Source of the DNA: Roseofilum capinflatum BLCC-M114
GTDB taxonomy: Bacteria; Cyanobacteriota; Cyanobacteriia; Cyanobacteriales; Desertifilaceae
Direction of reading: 5' to 3'
Assembly: GCF_030068505.1 (NCBI RefSeq)
Contig: NZ_JAQOSO010000007.1
Coordinates: 1-64,000 of the forward strand
Length of the DNA: 64,000 bases
Every line of letters begins with the position of its first letter. Position 1 is the first letter of the stretch. Shown here in pieces: positions 9,845-19,349 of the stretch. A model generated the notes under the pieces. The model worked only from the letters and a program-made list of their open reading frames with translations, was not told where the DNA came from and ran no database searches. The translations under genes and the position numbers were made by a program.

Positions 9845-10408
9845 ATGGATAAACGCCAACTTCGTAAACAGTTACTCCAGGCTCGCGAGTCCCTATCGGT
9901 AGAAGAGTTGAAAGCGAAAAGCGATCGCCTGTGCCAAAATCTCAAAGAGGCTCCCCTATTTCAGCAAGCCCAAACCATTCTCGCCTATTGGAGTCATCGC
10001 CAAGAACCCGATCTGAGAAGTTTGTGGGCAGAACGAGAGGTTTGGGGCTTGCCTCGAACCGTGGGTAAATCTCTCTCCTGGCATCGGTGGAAGCCTTCAG
10101 AACCCCTGCAAACCGGAAAATATGGCATTTTTGAACCTGATGCAGATTCACCCGTATTACAGCCCCAGGATGTGGATTTAATTTTGGTTCCGGCGGTCGG
10201 ATGCGATCGCCAAGGATATCGTTTAGGCTATGGGGGTGGATATTATGACCGGTTGCTCAGTACGGCAGAGTGGCGGGATATTCCAACAATTGGTATTATC
10301 TTTGACTTTGCTTGGGTGGAGCAACTGCCCGTAGAGGATTGGGATATTCCGTTAACGGCTATTTGTAGCGATCGCCAGGTTAGGCTGATAAATAAATTGA
10401 GAGTTTAA
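9845..10408 (+). CDS. 5-formyltetrahydrofolate cyclo-ligase
   Basis: A 187-residue cytosolic enzyme that converts 5-formyl-THF and ATP to 5,10-methenyl-THF, ADP and phosphate. Seen: N-terminal [14 protein letters not shown] (the basic helix contributing to ATP binding), [20 protein letters not shown] and GGYYDRLL, the glycine-rich phosphate loop of the family. Length is normal. It is followed by asnS after a 13-bp gap in the same direction, so the two likely form one transcript. Confidence 0.93.
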   Translation: MDKRQLRKQLLQARESLSVEELKAKSDRLCQNLKEAPLFQQAQTILAYWSHRQEPDLRSLWAEREVWGLPRTVGKSLSWHRWKPSEPLQTGKYGIFEPDADSPVLQPQDVDLILVPAVGCDRQGYRLGYGGGYYDRLLSTAEWRDIPTIGIIFDFAWVEQLPVEDWDIPLTAICSDRQVRLINKLRV

Positions 10409-10421
10409 GGGAAACAAGTTT

Positions 10422-11810
10422 ATGACCCCAAAACGCATTGCGGAAATTCTGCGCCAAGGAAACCCAGACGATCGCCTGACGATCCAAGGATGGGTACGCA
10501 CAAAACGGGAACTGAAAGCGTTTTCGTTTATGGAAGTCAATGATGGTTCCTGTTTGGCCAATTTGCAAGTGGTTCTAGACCCAGAAATGGCCGACTATGA
10601 GCAAGTGCTAAAATCCTTGACTACCGGTGCATCGGTGGAAGTAGAGGGAGTTTTGGTCGCTTCTCCAGCGAAGGGACAACGGGTGGAGTTAAAAGCAGAA
10701 AAAGTAGTGGTGTATGGGGAAGCGGATGAGAATTATCCCTTGCAGAAAAAGCGCCATTCCTTTGAGTTTTTAAGAACCATTGCCCATTGGCGATCGCGCA
10801 CCAATACATTAGGGGCGGTTTTCCGCGTCCGTAATGCCTGTTCAGCAGCCGTTCATGAGTTCTTTCAACAACGGGGCTTTTTGTGGGTTCACACCCCCAT
10901 TATCACCGGTAATGATTGTGAAGGAGCCGGTGAGTTATTAGCGGTGACGAGCTTGGATCTGCAAAATGTACCCCGTACAAAAGAGCAAGGGGTGGACTAT
11001 TCCCAAGACTTTTTTGGCAAACCCGCTTATCTCACCGTCAGTGGACAACTCGAAGCGGAAGTCATGGCTATGGCCTTTGGGAATGTGTATACCTTTGGCC
11101 CCACATTTCGAGCGGAAAACTCGAATACCTCCCGCCATTTGGCTGAGTTTTGGATGATTGAACCGGAAATGGCCTTTTGCGATTTAGAGGGCAATATGGA
11201 TTTAGCCGAGCAGTTTTTGCAGTTTGTGTTTAAATCTGTGTTGGAGAAGTGTCCGGAGGATATGGAGTTTTTCAACAAGCGGATTAATGACACAGTATTG
11301 GCGACAGCAGATAATATTATTAACAACCAGTTTGAGCGGGTCACGTATACAGAGGCGATCGCCCTTTTGCAAAAAGCCCCCGATAAATTTGAGTTTCCCG
11401 TAGAGTGGGGATTAGACCTGCAATCCGAGCATGAGCGCTATTTGGCCGAGAAACTCTTCAAAAAGCCCGTAATTGTCACCGATTATCCCATTGAAATTAA
11501 AGCCTTCTATATGCGCGTCGGAGAGGATGGGAAAACCGTCCGCGCCATGGATGTCCTCGCGCCCAATATTGGCGAGATTATTGGCGGTTCCCAACGGGAA
11601 GAGCGCTTAGATATACTAGAAAATCGGATGCGATCGCACGGCATTAACCCAGAGGAGTTATGGTGGTATTTAGATTTGCGGCGCTTTGGAACCGTTCCCC
11701 ATGCCGGTTTTGGGTTAGGCTTTGAACGGTTAGTACAATTCATGACCGGAATGGGCAATATTCGCGATGTGATTCCCTTCCCCCGCGCTCCCCTAAGTTT
11801 AGACTTTTAA
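10422..11810 (+). CDS. asnS: Asparagine--tRNA ligase
   Basis: A 462-residue class IIb aminoacyl-tRNA synthetase charging tRNA-Asn. The N-terminal OB-fold anticodon-binding domain (about 15-105, starting [14 protein letters not shown]) is followed by the class II catalytic core: motif 1 ([16 protein letters not shown]), motif 2 ([24 protein letters not shown]) and motif 3 ([15 protein letters not shown]). Full length. Having AsnRS implies that Asn-tRNA can be made directly, without tRNA-dependent amidation. The matching tRNA-Asn(GTT) gene is about 13 kb downstream. It converges with mutS with only a 23-bp gap. Confidence 0.97.
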   Translation: MTPKRIAEILRQGNPDDRLTIQGWVRTKRELKAFSFMEVNDGSCLANLQVVLDPEMADYEQVLKSLTTGASVEVEGVLVASPAKGQRVELKAEKVVVYGEADENYPLQKKRHSFEFLRTIAHWRSRTNTLGAVFRVRNACSAAVHEFFQQRGFLWVHTPIITGNDCEGAGELLAVTSLDLQNVPRTKEQGVDYSQDFFGKPAYLTVSGQLEAEVMAMAFGNVYTFGPTFRAENSNTSRHLAEFWMIEPEMAFCDLEGNMDLAEQFLQFVFKSVLEKCPEDMEFFNKRINDTVLATADNIINNQFERVTYTEAIALLQKAPDKFEFPVEWGLDLQSEHERYLAEKLFKKPVIVTDYPIEIKAFYMRVGEDGKTVRAMDVLAPNIGEIIGGSQREERLDILENRMRSHGINPEELWWYLDLRRFGTVPHAGFGLGFERLVQFMTGMGNIRDVIPFPRAPLSLDF

Positions 11811-11833
11811 TACCCGATCTTTGTCTCTCATCA

Positions 11834-14404
11834 TCATTTAGAAATGCCTTGACGTAAGCCAAGGGCAATTTTACTATGTTGTTCGATCTGATTCATCACT
11901 TGTTTTGCTCGTTCAATCACCACCTTGGGTAAACCGGCTAATCGTCCGGCTTCAATGCCATAGGATTTATCTGCACCACCGGGTTGAACTTGGTGCAAAA
12001 AGATGATTTTATCGGGCATTTCTTTGACGGTGACTTGGTAGTTGGCCACGTTTTCTAAGATTGAGGCTAATTCATTCAGTTCATGGTAATGGGTGGCAAA
12101 AATTGTCCGTGCTTGGATGTCTGTGGCTAAATATTCAGCTACAGCCCAAGCAATGGATAAACCGTCAAAGGTGGCGGTTCCGCGACCAATTTCATCTAAT
12201 AAAACTAAGGAGCGAGAAGTGCCATGATTGAGGATATTGGCGGTTTCATTCATTTCTACCATAAAGGTTGATTGACCGGTGGCTAAATCATCGACTGCAC
12301 CGACACGGGTAAAGATACGATCGCAAACTCCCAATGTAGCCGATGTTGCTGGCACAAAACTACCCATTTGCGCCATCAGTTGAATTAGCCCCACTTGACG
12401 GAGATAGCAGCTTTTACCACTAGCATTCGGCCCCGTCAAAATCACTAAATCCGTGGATTCATTTTTATCTTTTTGAGCTAAAGTTGTGGAGTTCGGCACA
12501 AAAAATGCCCGCCCTAAAGTTTGCTCAACCACCGGATGTCGCCCATCCCGGATGATAATTTCTCGGCCTTCGGTTAACGTGGGGCGACAGTATCCTTCAA
12601 TAACCGCAACTTCTGCTAATCCACATAAGGCATCGATCGCCGCAACTGCACGGGAAACACTGCGAATTAACTCCGTTTGTTCCCCCACTTCCGTTCGCAG
12701 TTGCACAAATAATTCATATTCTAATTGGTTCAAATCTTCTCGCGCCGTTAGAATTCTGGCTTCTCGTTCCTTTAGTTCTTGGGTAATATAGCGCTCTTCA
12801 TTAACCAATGTTTGCTTACGAGTATAATCTTCTGGAGCTTGATCGGACTTAGAGCGAGAAATACTAATATAATATCCAAAGGTTTTGTTATATCCTACTT
12901 TCAGATTAGAAATACCCGTTCTTTCCCGTTCGCGAGTTTCTAAAGACGCTAACCAGTCTTGATCCTCTTGCGCTTCCGATCGCATATCATCTAAGTCCCC
13001 ATTCACCCCCGCTTGAATCAAACCCCCTTCTTTCAACTGCTGTGGGGGATTTTCCACTAAATAGGCTTTAATTTTATGGGCTAATTGTTCTAATTCCGGT
13101 GGCACAGTTTGCAGCGCCCTCAGAAACGGCGATCGCCCCTGACTGGCGAATTGGGCAAGTTGCGGTAACTGGGCTAAAGAGTCAGCTAAAGACACCAGAT
13201 CCTTCCCATTCGCGCTTCCCGATCCCGCTTTCCCTGTCAGCCGCTCTAAATCAGCAATTTGCCGTAAAATTTGACGAATAGAATCCCTTAATTCTGTGTC
13301 CTGGACTAATTCTTCAATGGTCTCTTGTCGGGCTTCAATGCCTTTGATTTTCAGCAACGGTTGCAAGATCCAGCGCCGCAGGGCCCGCCCTCCCATCGCA
13401 GTTAAGGTGCGATCGATCGCATAAAGTAAGGAACCATTAAAGGTGCGATCGCGTACCGTTTCCGTAATTTCCAAGTTGCGGCGACTTTGATGGTCTAAAA
13501 TCAGGAAATCCTGGGTCGAATAACTCCGTAATAATTGCAGGGTGACGGCGTTTTGCTTCTGGGTTTCCTCCACATATTCCAGGAGTCCACCCGCAGCACG
13601 AACCCCTAACGGAATGCGATCGCATCCCATCCCCTCCAAAGATCTGACCTTAAACTTATGCAACAGGCGCTCCGTTGCCTCTTGCAGGCTAAAGGCAACT
13701 TGCGATCGCCAAGAATAGCAAAAACAATCCGGCAACCCCTCCGGCAGTTGCTCAGACTTTTCCCCAGGGCGCAACATTTTTCCCAGATCCGGAGCATCCG
13801 TCGGCATCAGAATCTCCGAAGGTTGCAAGCGCATTAACTCCTGATGTAAAGGCTCCAAACCACTCGCTTGAGCCGTAAAAAACTCCCCCGTAGAAATATC
13901 CGCATAGGCCAATCCCCAATGGTCTTTAACCAGCACAACGGCAGCTAAAAAATTATTCTGACGAGCGCTTAACATCGACTCATCCGTGAGAGTTCCAGGG
14001 GTCAGAATCTTGGTAATCTCCCTAGTTACCATCCGTTTTTCTGCCTGCGCCACTGCCGCATCTTCCGTTTGATCGCAGACCACCACCGGATAGCCTTTTT
14101 CCACCAACTGGGGAGAATACCGTTCCAGAGCATGATGGGGAACCCCCGTCATTGGCACGCGGCCAATTTCTTTACCCCCATCCCGACTCGTCAGTGCCAA
14201 TTCTAACTGCACCGAAAGAGTAACCGCATCCTGAAAAAAGCATTCAAAAAAATCCCCCACTCGGTAGAGCAATACGGCATGGGGATATTGTTCCTTCACC
14301 TGCACATAATGCTGAAGCATGGGCGTGAGCTTCTTATAATCCAACTCTCGATAATCAGCATTAGGAATATTGAAGTCTTCCGAACCAGTAGCAGAATAAC
14401 TCAC
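11834..14404 (-). CDS. mutS: DNA mismatch repair protein MutS
   Basis: An 856-residue MutS1-type mismatch-recognition ATPase. The GTG at 14402-14404 is the likely start. The mismatch-reading motif is GDFFECF near residue 52, where the family has GDFYE, so the residue after the stacking Phe is Phe rather than Tyr. The lever and clamp domains follow. The C-terminal ATPase has Walker A ([13 protein letters not shown]), the [12 protein letters not shown] segment, Walker B ([16 protein letters not shown]) and the ATHYHEL switch. A helix-turn-helix dimer tail ([14 protein letters not shown]) completes it. It initiates methyl-independent mismatch repair together with MutL, which is not in this window. 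Confidence 0.96.
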   Translation of the reverse strand: MSYSATGSEDFNIPNADYRELDYKKLTPMLQHYVQVKEQYPHAVLLYRVGDFFECFFQDAVTLSVQLELALTSRDGGKEIGRVPMTGVPHHALERYSPQLVEKGYPVVVCDQTEDAAVAQAEKRMVTREITKILTPGTLTDESMLSARQNNFLAAVVLVKDHWGLAYADISTGEFFTAQASGLEPLHQELMRLQPSEILMPTDAPDLGKMLRPGEKSEQLPEGLPDCFCYSWRSQVAFSLQEATERLLHKFKVRSLEGMGCDRIPLGVRAAGGLLEYVEETQKQNAVTLQLLRSYSTQDFLILDHQSRRNLEITETVRDRTFNGSLLYAIDRTLTAMGGRALRRWILQPLLKIKGIEARQETIEELVQDTELRDSIRQILRQIADLERLTGKAGSGSANGKDLVSLADSLAQLPQLAQFASQGRSPFLRALQTVPPELEQLAHKIKAYLVENPPQQLKEGGLIQAGVNGDLDDMRSEAQEDQDWLASLETRERERTGISNLKVGYNKTFGYYISISRSKSDQAPEDYTRKQTLVNEERYITQELKEREARILTAREDLNQLEYELFVQLRTEVGEQTELIRSVSRAVAAIDALCGLAEVAVIEGYCRPTLTEGREIIIRDGRHPVVEQTLGRAFFVPNSTTLAQKDKNESTDLVILTGPNASGKSCYLRQVGLIQLMAQMGSFVPATSATLGVCDRIFTRVGAVDDLATGQSTFMVEMNETANILNHGTSRSLVLLDEIGRGTATFDGLSIAWAVAEYLATDIQARTIFATHYHELNELASILENVANYQVTVKEMPDKIIFLHQVQPGGADKSYGIEAGRLAGLPKVVIERAKQVMNQIEQHSKIALGLRQGISK

Positions 14405-14486
14405 AGGCGCTGGTCATGGGTAATGGGCAATGAAATATTATAACAGAAGCAAGATTAGGGAAAAATGAGTTAAATTCTTACTCATT

Positions 14487-14634
14487 ATATCAAGTCCGAT
14501 TGTTCATGTCCGCGAAGCGGAAATACCATGATTAAAAATTTAGGGAGCGAGACGCTCCCACTCCAGTAATATCAAGGGATTAGAGGAGTGCGGGCATCTT
14601 GCCCGCTTCTTCACCCTTTATCCGGACTTGATAT
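14487..14634. mobile_element. MITE-like element, ATATCAAGTCCG family
   Basis: A 148-bp non-coding segment bounded by terminal inverted repeats (ATATCAAGTCCG at 14487 and CGGACTTGATAT ending at 14634). It contains internal hairpins GGGAGCG-AGA-CGCTCCC (14543-14559) and GCGGGC-ATCTT-GCCCGC (14590-14606). Related ends occur at 22496-22674, 28044-28056 and 55292-55304. No ORF inside. It occupies the gap between mutS and the first porin gene. Confidence 0.7.
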
Positions 14635-14673
14635 TACTCATTACTCATTACTCATTACTCATTACTCATTACT
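14630..14673. repeat. Heptanucleotide repeat (ATTACTC)n
   Basis: About six tandem copies of a 7-bp ATTACTC unit directly abut the right end of the MITE-like element. This is another cyanobacterial short tandem repeat array. Confidence 0.85.
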
Positions 14674-14674
14674 T

Positions 14675-14712
14675 AAAAAAGAAGGGGGCGCACTTACAGC
14701 ACACCCCCTTCT
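14675..14712 (-). terminator. Rho-independent terminator of the first porin gene
   Basis: Perfect 9-bp stem AGAAGGGGG (14680-14688) / CCCCCTTCT (14704-14712), followed on the minus strand by six T residues. It lies 28 bases downstream of the porin stop codon. Confidence 0.85.
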
Positions 14713-14739
14713 GTATTTTCTAGAGATTAACCGAGAACT

Positions 14740-16431
14740 CTAGAACTTGAAGGTTGTCCGAATGGTTCCCACATAAACGCTATCGTTGCGGCTATCTCCT
14801 TCTGGATTAAATACAGCCAAGAAACCAGGGGTAATAGAGATATTATCCGTTAAACGCAGACGATAGAACGCTTCTAAATGGATGGGGGTATCAGGAGCGC
14901 TTCCGGTTCCTCCAGTTACGTGAGGAGGCATACCCACCATCAGTCCACCTAGGTTGCCTTCTGCACCCAGATCGGGGAAGGTGAATCCAACTAACCAGTT
15001 CCAGATATCGGAGCTATCTAGGCGATCGCGGCCTTGACGATCCAAGTCTTGAGCGCTCATGTAGTTGCCCCAGCCATTGAGGACAAAGCGATCGCTAATT
15101 CGCCATTCTGCTGCGAGTTGGTAAGAATCAGCCGCGATCGCCTCACCCGCTTTACGGAAGGGATCAGAAGCCAATACCCCAATTCCCCGATTGAGGGGGC
15201 CAGATAACTCATTTGCACCTCGACCTGCACCGGAAATGTATTCACGAGCGTAAGTAAAACCGATACCAAACCGGTCTCCTTCATAGCTCAACTGACCCAT
15301 CGCACTAAAAGTACCGTTGAATAGGCCATTTCCACTCGTTGGGTTTTCCGCGTCACCCGCTAAGTAGGAATAACCCAGGCTGATTTTGGGAGTAAAGTAG
15401 TACATGCCCGTGATCCCAGCATCACCACCATTATAGATCGGGCTGAGAGCCGAAAAACGCCCAAGAGTTCCACTTCCAGAGCTGTTAATACTGAAGGTGG
15501 GAATCAAGTCATCATGAGCTTGCCCAATCACCCCAATCTGCATCCGTCCTCTAGGAGAGCCATCCTCAAAATAGCCACCATAGGGGAAGCGGTAGGTCAA
15601 GATGGAAACATTTAAGTTCCCACCTGTGTTCGTTTCATAGGCTAAACGGGCTGCGCTCGTTCCCAGGGCCCCACGAGTTCCTTGAATATTCCCCGCTTCC
15701 AGTCGGGTTCTCAAGCTATCTTCACCCGTGAAGCTCGTATCGAAGTTCAGACGAACCCGACCCGATAAGGTCATGTTATCATCCACACTTGCTCGGTTAC
15801 CCCCTGGGGTAGTTGAGCCAGGAATCCGACGACGACCGGGGCCCCATCCTCTCAGAGGCTTCTCGTCTCCCCAAGCATTGGTCAGAGCAAAGATGGCTTC
15901 CGCATTTAATTTAGTGGTTGTCGAGAATTGGTGTTCTTCCAAGAAGTCTACCCGTGCTTCCAGGCTATCTACCCGTCCCCGTAGGGTGGCCAACTCTGCC
16001 GCAAATTCTTCTTGCAACCGTTGCAGCACCGCCAAGTCTTCACGGGTCACCAGGTTAGCCGTAGCCGCAGCAATCAACTCATTGATGCGGTCTAAACAAG
16101 CATTCACACCCGCCGCAAACTCATACCGAGTCATCGCCCGGTTACCGCGATAGGTTCCATCCGGATAACCCGCGATACAACCGTAGCGCTCTACCAAGGA
16201 TTGCAAAGCTTGGAACGCCCAATCTGTAGGACGCACATCGCGCAATTGGGAAACCGAAGTGACTTGTCCGATTGATCCCCGGCTACGGGTTCCTTTAGAA
16301 TATTCTTGGATTTGGTCTATGTTACGGGTTTCGGTGGATTGGGCCAGAGCCGAACCACCCGATACCAACAAAGCAGCCCCCAACAGAGCAGGGGTTAGAC
16401 TAATGGATTTCCATAGAAGTTTTGACTTCAT
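14740..16431 (-). CDS. SLH-domain OprB-type porin (iron uptake porin family)
   Basis: A 563-residue outer-membrane porin. A signal peptide (about 1-30, ending SALA) is followed by a single SLH domain (about 58-120, with DWAFQALQSLVERYGCIAGY, DGTYRGNRAMTRYEFAAG) that binds the peptidoglycan-linked polymer. A coiled coil (about 120-170) comes next, then an OprB-like 16-strand beta barrel ending in Phe (TIRTTFKF), the outer-membrane assembly signature. This domain order is the main cyanobacterial porin type, proposed to pass inorganic ions including iron. A paralogue lies just upstream on the same strand, and each gene has its own hairpin downstream. Confidence 0.93.
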   Translation of the reverse strand: MKSKLLWKSISLTPALLGAALLVSGGSALAQSTETRNIDQIQEYSKGTRSRGSIGQVTSVSQLRDVRPTDWAFQALQSLVERYGCIAGYPDGTYRGNRAMTRYEFAAGVNACLDRINELIAAATANLVTREDLAVLQRLQEEFAAELATLRGRVDSLEARVDFLEEHQFSTTTKLNAEAIFALTNAWGDEKPLRGWGPGRRRIPGSTTPGGNRASVDDNMTLSGRVRLNFDTSFTGEDSLRTRLEAGNIQGTRGALGTSAARLAYETNTGGNLNVSILTYRFPYGGYFEDGSPRGRMQIGVIGQAHDDLIPTFSINSSGSGTLGRFSALSPIYNGGDAGITGMYYFTPKISLGYSYLAGDAENPTSGNGLFNGTFSAMGQLSYEGDRFGIGFTYAREYISGAGRGANELSGPLNRGIGVLASDPFRKAGEAIAADSYQLAAEWRISDRFVLNGWGNYMSAQDLDRQGRDRLDSSDIWNWLVGFTFPDLGAEGNLGGLMVGMPPHVTGGTGSAPDTPIHLEAFYRLRLTDNISITPGFLAVFNPEGDSRNDSVYVGTIRTTFKF

Positions 16432-16641
16432 TGATTTTTCTCCTCACACCTTAAGAATCTTCAACTTCCCATCTGGGATTTTATCACCTAAATGCTGGAA
16501 TGTCAGGATACTCATGTTTAGGTTTTACGAACTGCGCCTTGTCCTCTATCTTGCACCATGATTCAATTTCTGGCAGGACTTTGACGAGGCGCTTTCGATT
16601 GTAACTTGATTTTCCCTTTCCAGCCCTATTGCTCTAACCGA

Positions 16642-16676
16642 GTTTAAGGTTCAGGCAATACCTGAAAACCTTAAAC
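16642..16676 (-). terminator. Hairpin downstream of the second porin gene
   Basis: A 10-bp perfect stem GTTTAAGGTT / AACCTTAAAC, extended inwards by CAGG/CCTG, begins 22 bases after the stop codon of the 16698-18551 porin. There is no strong U-tract, so it may be an mRNA 3'-end stabiliser or a weak terminator. Confidence 0.6.
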
Positions 16677-16697
16677 CTCCTGCTAGAGACCCCGACT

Positions 16698-18551
16698 TTA
16701 GAACGAGAACGTTGTTCTCAGGGTTCCAATCACTGCCGTATCCTCATTCAAAGCATCTTGGAACGGACTAATCAAGACGGTTAGCCCCGGCGTGATCGAA
16801 ATGTTATCGGAAACCCGGATTTTGTAGAAGCTTTCAATATTGACAGGAGTCGCATTATTAACTCCACCCATCAAGCTTACCCCAGCCAATGTAGGAGGTA
16901 CACCAACGGAGAGTCCGCCCACATTACCCGCTCTAAATAAGTCCGGGAAGGCCATATTCAAGCCATACGTCCAAATTTCTCCGCCACCCCGTTGTCCTTC
17001 ACTTAACAGTTTGGCATCGGTATAGCCGATAAACGCATTAGCCACAAACCTCGGACTGAGCCGCCAAGAAAAGGCTCCACCATAGGAATTAGTAGAGGTG
17101 CGTCCTAAATCGCTGACCAATCGAGTTTGAGGGGTACTTACCAAGTCAAACCCGTAGCCATTGTCAAAGATGGGGCTGTATTGGTCATGATACCCATGGG
17201 CATAGGTAAAGGCAAAGGAAAAGTTATTAGAAGGGGTAAAGGTTAACTGAGTTAACATCCCGTAGTCTCCATTAAAGAGACCATTGCCATTTCTGGGGTT
17301 TTGAGCATTTTCAGCTAAATATCCCAAACTGAAGTTCACCGAACCTAAATTGAGGAACTTAAAGTCACCCACATTGAAGTCCATACCAATCCCTGCACCA
17401 CCGCCAATCCGGTAGAGGGGATTCCGTTGAGAGAAGGTGTTGAGAGACCCACTACCCCCATCGTAGTCTTCAAAGTAGGGGTTGAGGGTGGGCACAAAGT
17501 CATCAAAGGTTCCCCCAATGGCAGAAACCACAAAATTCAAACGATTGTTGTAGCTCCAGTAGTATTGCAGTTTGTCTACATAGAGGTTGTCGTTGCCTGA
17601 ATTGTTGACTTGGAAGGTTTGGAATCCTTGACCGGATTCTTGTTGGAAGTTAAATCGGTCAACAGAGGCAGCTTGCATCCGAGTGAGCAAAAGGTCTTTG
17701 CCGGTGAAACTGGTGTTCAGGTTCAGCCGCACGCGACCCATTAGAGCGGTCTCGTTGGTACTGGGATAGTTCGCTTCTCCTCCAGCTAAGTTAGGATTAA
17801 AACTGCTAGACATCCCTAAGAAGGCTCTGCGACGGCCCACGTTAAACCGGGAATGATTGAGGTCAAGGTCTGCGCCCCAGGCATCGGTGACGGCAAAGAT
17901 GGCTTCGCCCACCAGCTTGGTGGTGGTGGAGAATTGATTGGCTTCTAGCTCGGTGGTGCGGGCTTCGAGGGCATCCACACGACCGCGAAGGGTGGCTAAT
18001 TCAGCAGCAAATTCTTCTTGTAGCCGTTGCAGTACCGCTAAATCTTCGCGAGTTACGGCGTTGGCAGTTGCCGCAGCAATCAGTTCATTAATACGGTCTA
18101 AACAAGCATTTACCCCAGCCGCAAACTCATAGCGAGTCATGGCCCGGTTGCCGCGATAGGTTCCGTCGGGATAACCGGCAATACAGCCGTAGCGCTCTAC
18201 CAAGGATTGTAGAGCTTGGAAGGCCCAGTCTGTGGGGCGTACATCCCGCAGTTGGGAAACGGAGGTAACTTGCTCGATGTCTTCTTCGACTTCTTCTCCA
18301 TCGCTACTGTATTCAATCACTTGATCTAGAGTAGACCGCTCTTGAGCAATGAGAGAGGGTTGGACATTGAGATCGAAGGATTCTGGCACTCCAAGGGAGA
18401 GAGAATCATTATTTATATTTAAGTTTAGGGATGGACTGTTGGCTACGGACGGGTTGCTGGGGCTTTCAGCCGCATGAACCAAAGAACCAGAGATCACCGT
18501 AGTCAGGACTGCTGGACTAACCAACAGGGTCTTCCACAGAAATTTCGACAT
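16698..18551 (-). CDS. SLH-domain OprB-type porin, second copy
   Basis: A 617-residue paralogue of the adjacent porin. Signal peptide (about 1-27), a longer acidic and Ser/Asn-rich linker (about 30-95), SLH domain (about 95-155, nearly identical to the neighbour in DVRPTDWAFQALQSLVERYG), coiled coil, and OprB-like beta barrel ending in Phe (TLRTTFSF). The SLH and coiled-coil parts are almost identical between the two copies while the barrels differ strongly. That suggests tandem duplication followed by divergence of the pore, with the wall anchor conserved or homogenised by gene conversion. Confidence 0.93.
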   Translation of the reverse strand: MSKFLWKTLLVSPAVLTTVISGSLVHAAESPSNPSVANSPSLNLNINNDSLSLGVPESFDLNVQPSLIAQERSTLDQVIEYSSDGEEVEEDIEQVTSVSQLRDVRPTDWAFQALQSLVERYGCIAGYPDGTYRGNRAMTRYEFAAGVNACLDRINELIAAATANAVTREDLAVLQRLQEEFAAELATLRGRVDALEARTTELEANQFSTTTKLVGEAIFAVTDAWGADLDLNHSRFNVGRRRAFLGMSSSFNPNLAGGEANYPSTNETALMGRVRLNLNTSFTGKDLLLTRMQAASVDRFNFQQESGQGFQTFQVNNSGNDNLYVDKLQYYWSYNNRLNFVVSAIGGTFDDFVPTLNPYFEDYDGGSGSLNTFSQRNPLYRIGGGAGIGMDFNVGDFKFLNLGSVNFSLGYLAENAQNPRNGNGLFNGDYGMLTQLTFTPSNNFSFAFTYAHGYHDQYSPIFDNGYGFDLVSTPQTRLVSDLGRTSTNSYGGAFSWRLSPRFVANAFIGYTDAKLLSEGQRGGGEIWTYGLNMAFPDLFRAGNVGGLSVGVPPTLAGVSLMGGVNNATPVNIESFYKIRVSDNISITPGLTVLISPFQDALNEDTAVIGTLRTTFSF

Positions 18552-18608
18552 TTTACTTGCTCCTCACACCTTTAAGCTTTTAACTTTAGAAGCTTATTTT
18601 AGTTTACC

Positions 18609-18887
18609 TTATTCTATCTGGGAGATCACTTGTGCCAAAGCGAAATCCTTTTCTGTTAAACCACCTGCATCGTGGGTTGTCAAGGTGATGCTGACTCGAT
18701 TGTAGGAAATGGATAGGTCAGGATGATGGTTGGCGCTTTCTGCCGGTTCTACTAACTTATTGATAAAGGCGATCGCCTCCACAAAGTTTTTGAACTTGCG
18801 ATCGCACTGTAGACTTTCCCCCACTAGTTCCCATCCTGATAGGGTTTTGGCCTTTTCCTGGATTTCTGATTGAGTCAGTTTAGTCAT
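18609..18887 (-). CDS. 4a-hydroxytetrahydrobiopterin dehydratase (PCD/DCoH)
   Basis: A 92-residue protein of the pterin-4a-carbinolamine dehydratase family. The signature [E/D]xxxHHPxxxxxYxxVxxxxxTHxxxGxTxxD is fully present as ESANHHPDLSISYNRV, then TTHDAGGLTEKD. It dehydrates 4a-hydroxytetrahydropterin during recycling of the pterin cofactor. No aromatic amino-acid hydroxylase is nearby. In cyanobacteria the enzyme is often found alone and may serve tetrahydropterin glycosides or molybdopterin-related chemistry. Full length. Confidence 0.93.
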   Translation of the reverse strand: MTKLTQSEIQEKAKTLSGWELVGESLQCDRKFKNFVEAIAFINKLVEPAESANHHPDLSISYNRVSITLTTHDAGGLTEKDFALAQVISQIE

Positions 18888-18920
18888 GGGTTTTCGATTC
18901 TCCTCTACTTCAAAAACTAT

Positions 18921-18991
18921 CCGCTCTCACTGGATAAATGTTCAATTTCTTTCAGAACGATAGAATTTTGAACAGTTGAGAGCGAGAGCGG
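18921..18991. other. Stem-loop upstream of the pterin dehydratase gene
   Basis: An extended hairpin is seen: CCGCTCTC (18921-18928) pairs with GAGAGCGG (18984-18991), and inside it TGTTCAA (18939-18945) pairs with TTGAACA (18968-18974). It lies directly upstream of the dehydratase start and beside the second structured region at 18998-19129. It could be a 5' UTR structure or a small RNA. No known class was recognised. Confidence 0.55.
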
Positions 18992-18997
18992 TGTAGC

Positions 18998-19129
18998 GGG
19001 TCTTCAGTTTGAAACCTGACTGCCGGGAGGAACCCCAGCTAGTCATTCTGACGATAGGTTTTCTAACGTGAGACTAGCATTTAGAGAACAGCCCCGGCCC
19101 ACAGCCGGCATACTCCAACCTGAAGACCC
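18998..19129. ncRNA. Unidentified rod-shaped structured RNA candidate
   Basis: Three nested perfect stems stack into one long rod: GGGTCTTCAG (18998) with CTGAAGACCC (ending 19129), TGCCGG (19021) with CCGGCA (ending 19110), and GCTAGTC (19038) with GACTAGC (ending 19078). GGG/CCC blocks between them can also pair. Such nested pairing over 132 bases is far more than chance. The strand is unclear. It lies between the psbD terminator and the pterin dehydratase gene. A 6S-like shape is possible, but I cannot match it to any Rfam family by eye. Confidence 0.5.
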
Positions 19130-19152
19130 ATGCGTTTACTACTATCTGACAT
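19081..19152 (-). CDS. Possible 23-residue small ORF with perfect Shine-Dalgarno
   Basis: An ATG at 19150-19152 follows AGGAGGTGATGCCG. AGGAGGTGAT is the complement of the 16S rRNA 3' end, at good spacing. The frame runs 23 codons (begins MSDSSKRMGL, ends WAGAVL) to TAA at 19081-19083 and lies within one arm of the structured region. It may be a leader peptide whose translation alters folding of the rod, or the match may be an anti-Shine-Dalgarno-like sequence acting on the opposite strand. No homologue is known to me. Confidence 0.35.
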   Translation of the reverse strand: MSDSSKRMGLQVGVCRLWAGAVL

Positions 19153-19295
19153 CGGCATCACCTCCTAAAAATTCAACATTAAACTCTTAAACGAGTAAAA
19201 GAGCCTCTAGCTCTGAGTGCCTTGCACCTGTGAATCACCTTAGCACAGAGTTCCAGAATCGGGTGAGGATTGGTCAGAATTACAGTAAATCAAGT

Positions 19296-19326
19296 AAAAA
19301 AGTAGGGTGGGCATTGCCCACCCTAC
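19296..19326 (-). terminator. Rho-independent terminator of psbD
   Basis: A perfect 11-bp stem GTAGGGTGGGC / GCCCACCCTAC (19302-19326) with a 3-base loop is followed on the minus strand by six T residues. It begins 24 bases downstream of the psbD stop codon and shows that psbD is transcribed as a single gene. Confidence 0.9.
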
Positions 19327-19349
19327 CCGTAAATTCTCAATTCTGAGAA

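Noticed and set aside
18998-19129. 6S RNA, SRP RNA or cobalamin riboswitch
   Set aside because: The rod shape resembles 6S RNA, but I cannot match conserved sequence blocks of any of these. Left as unidentified.
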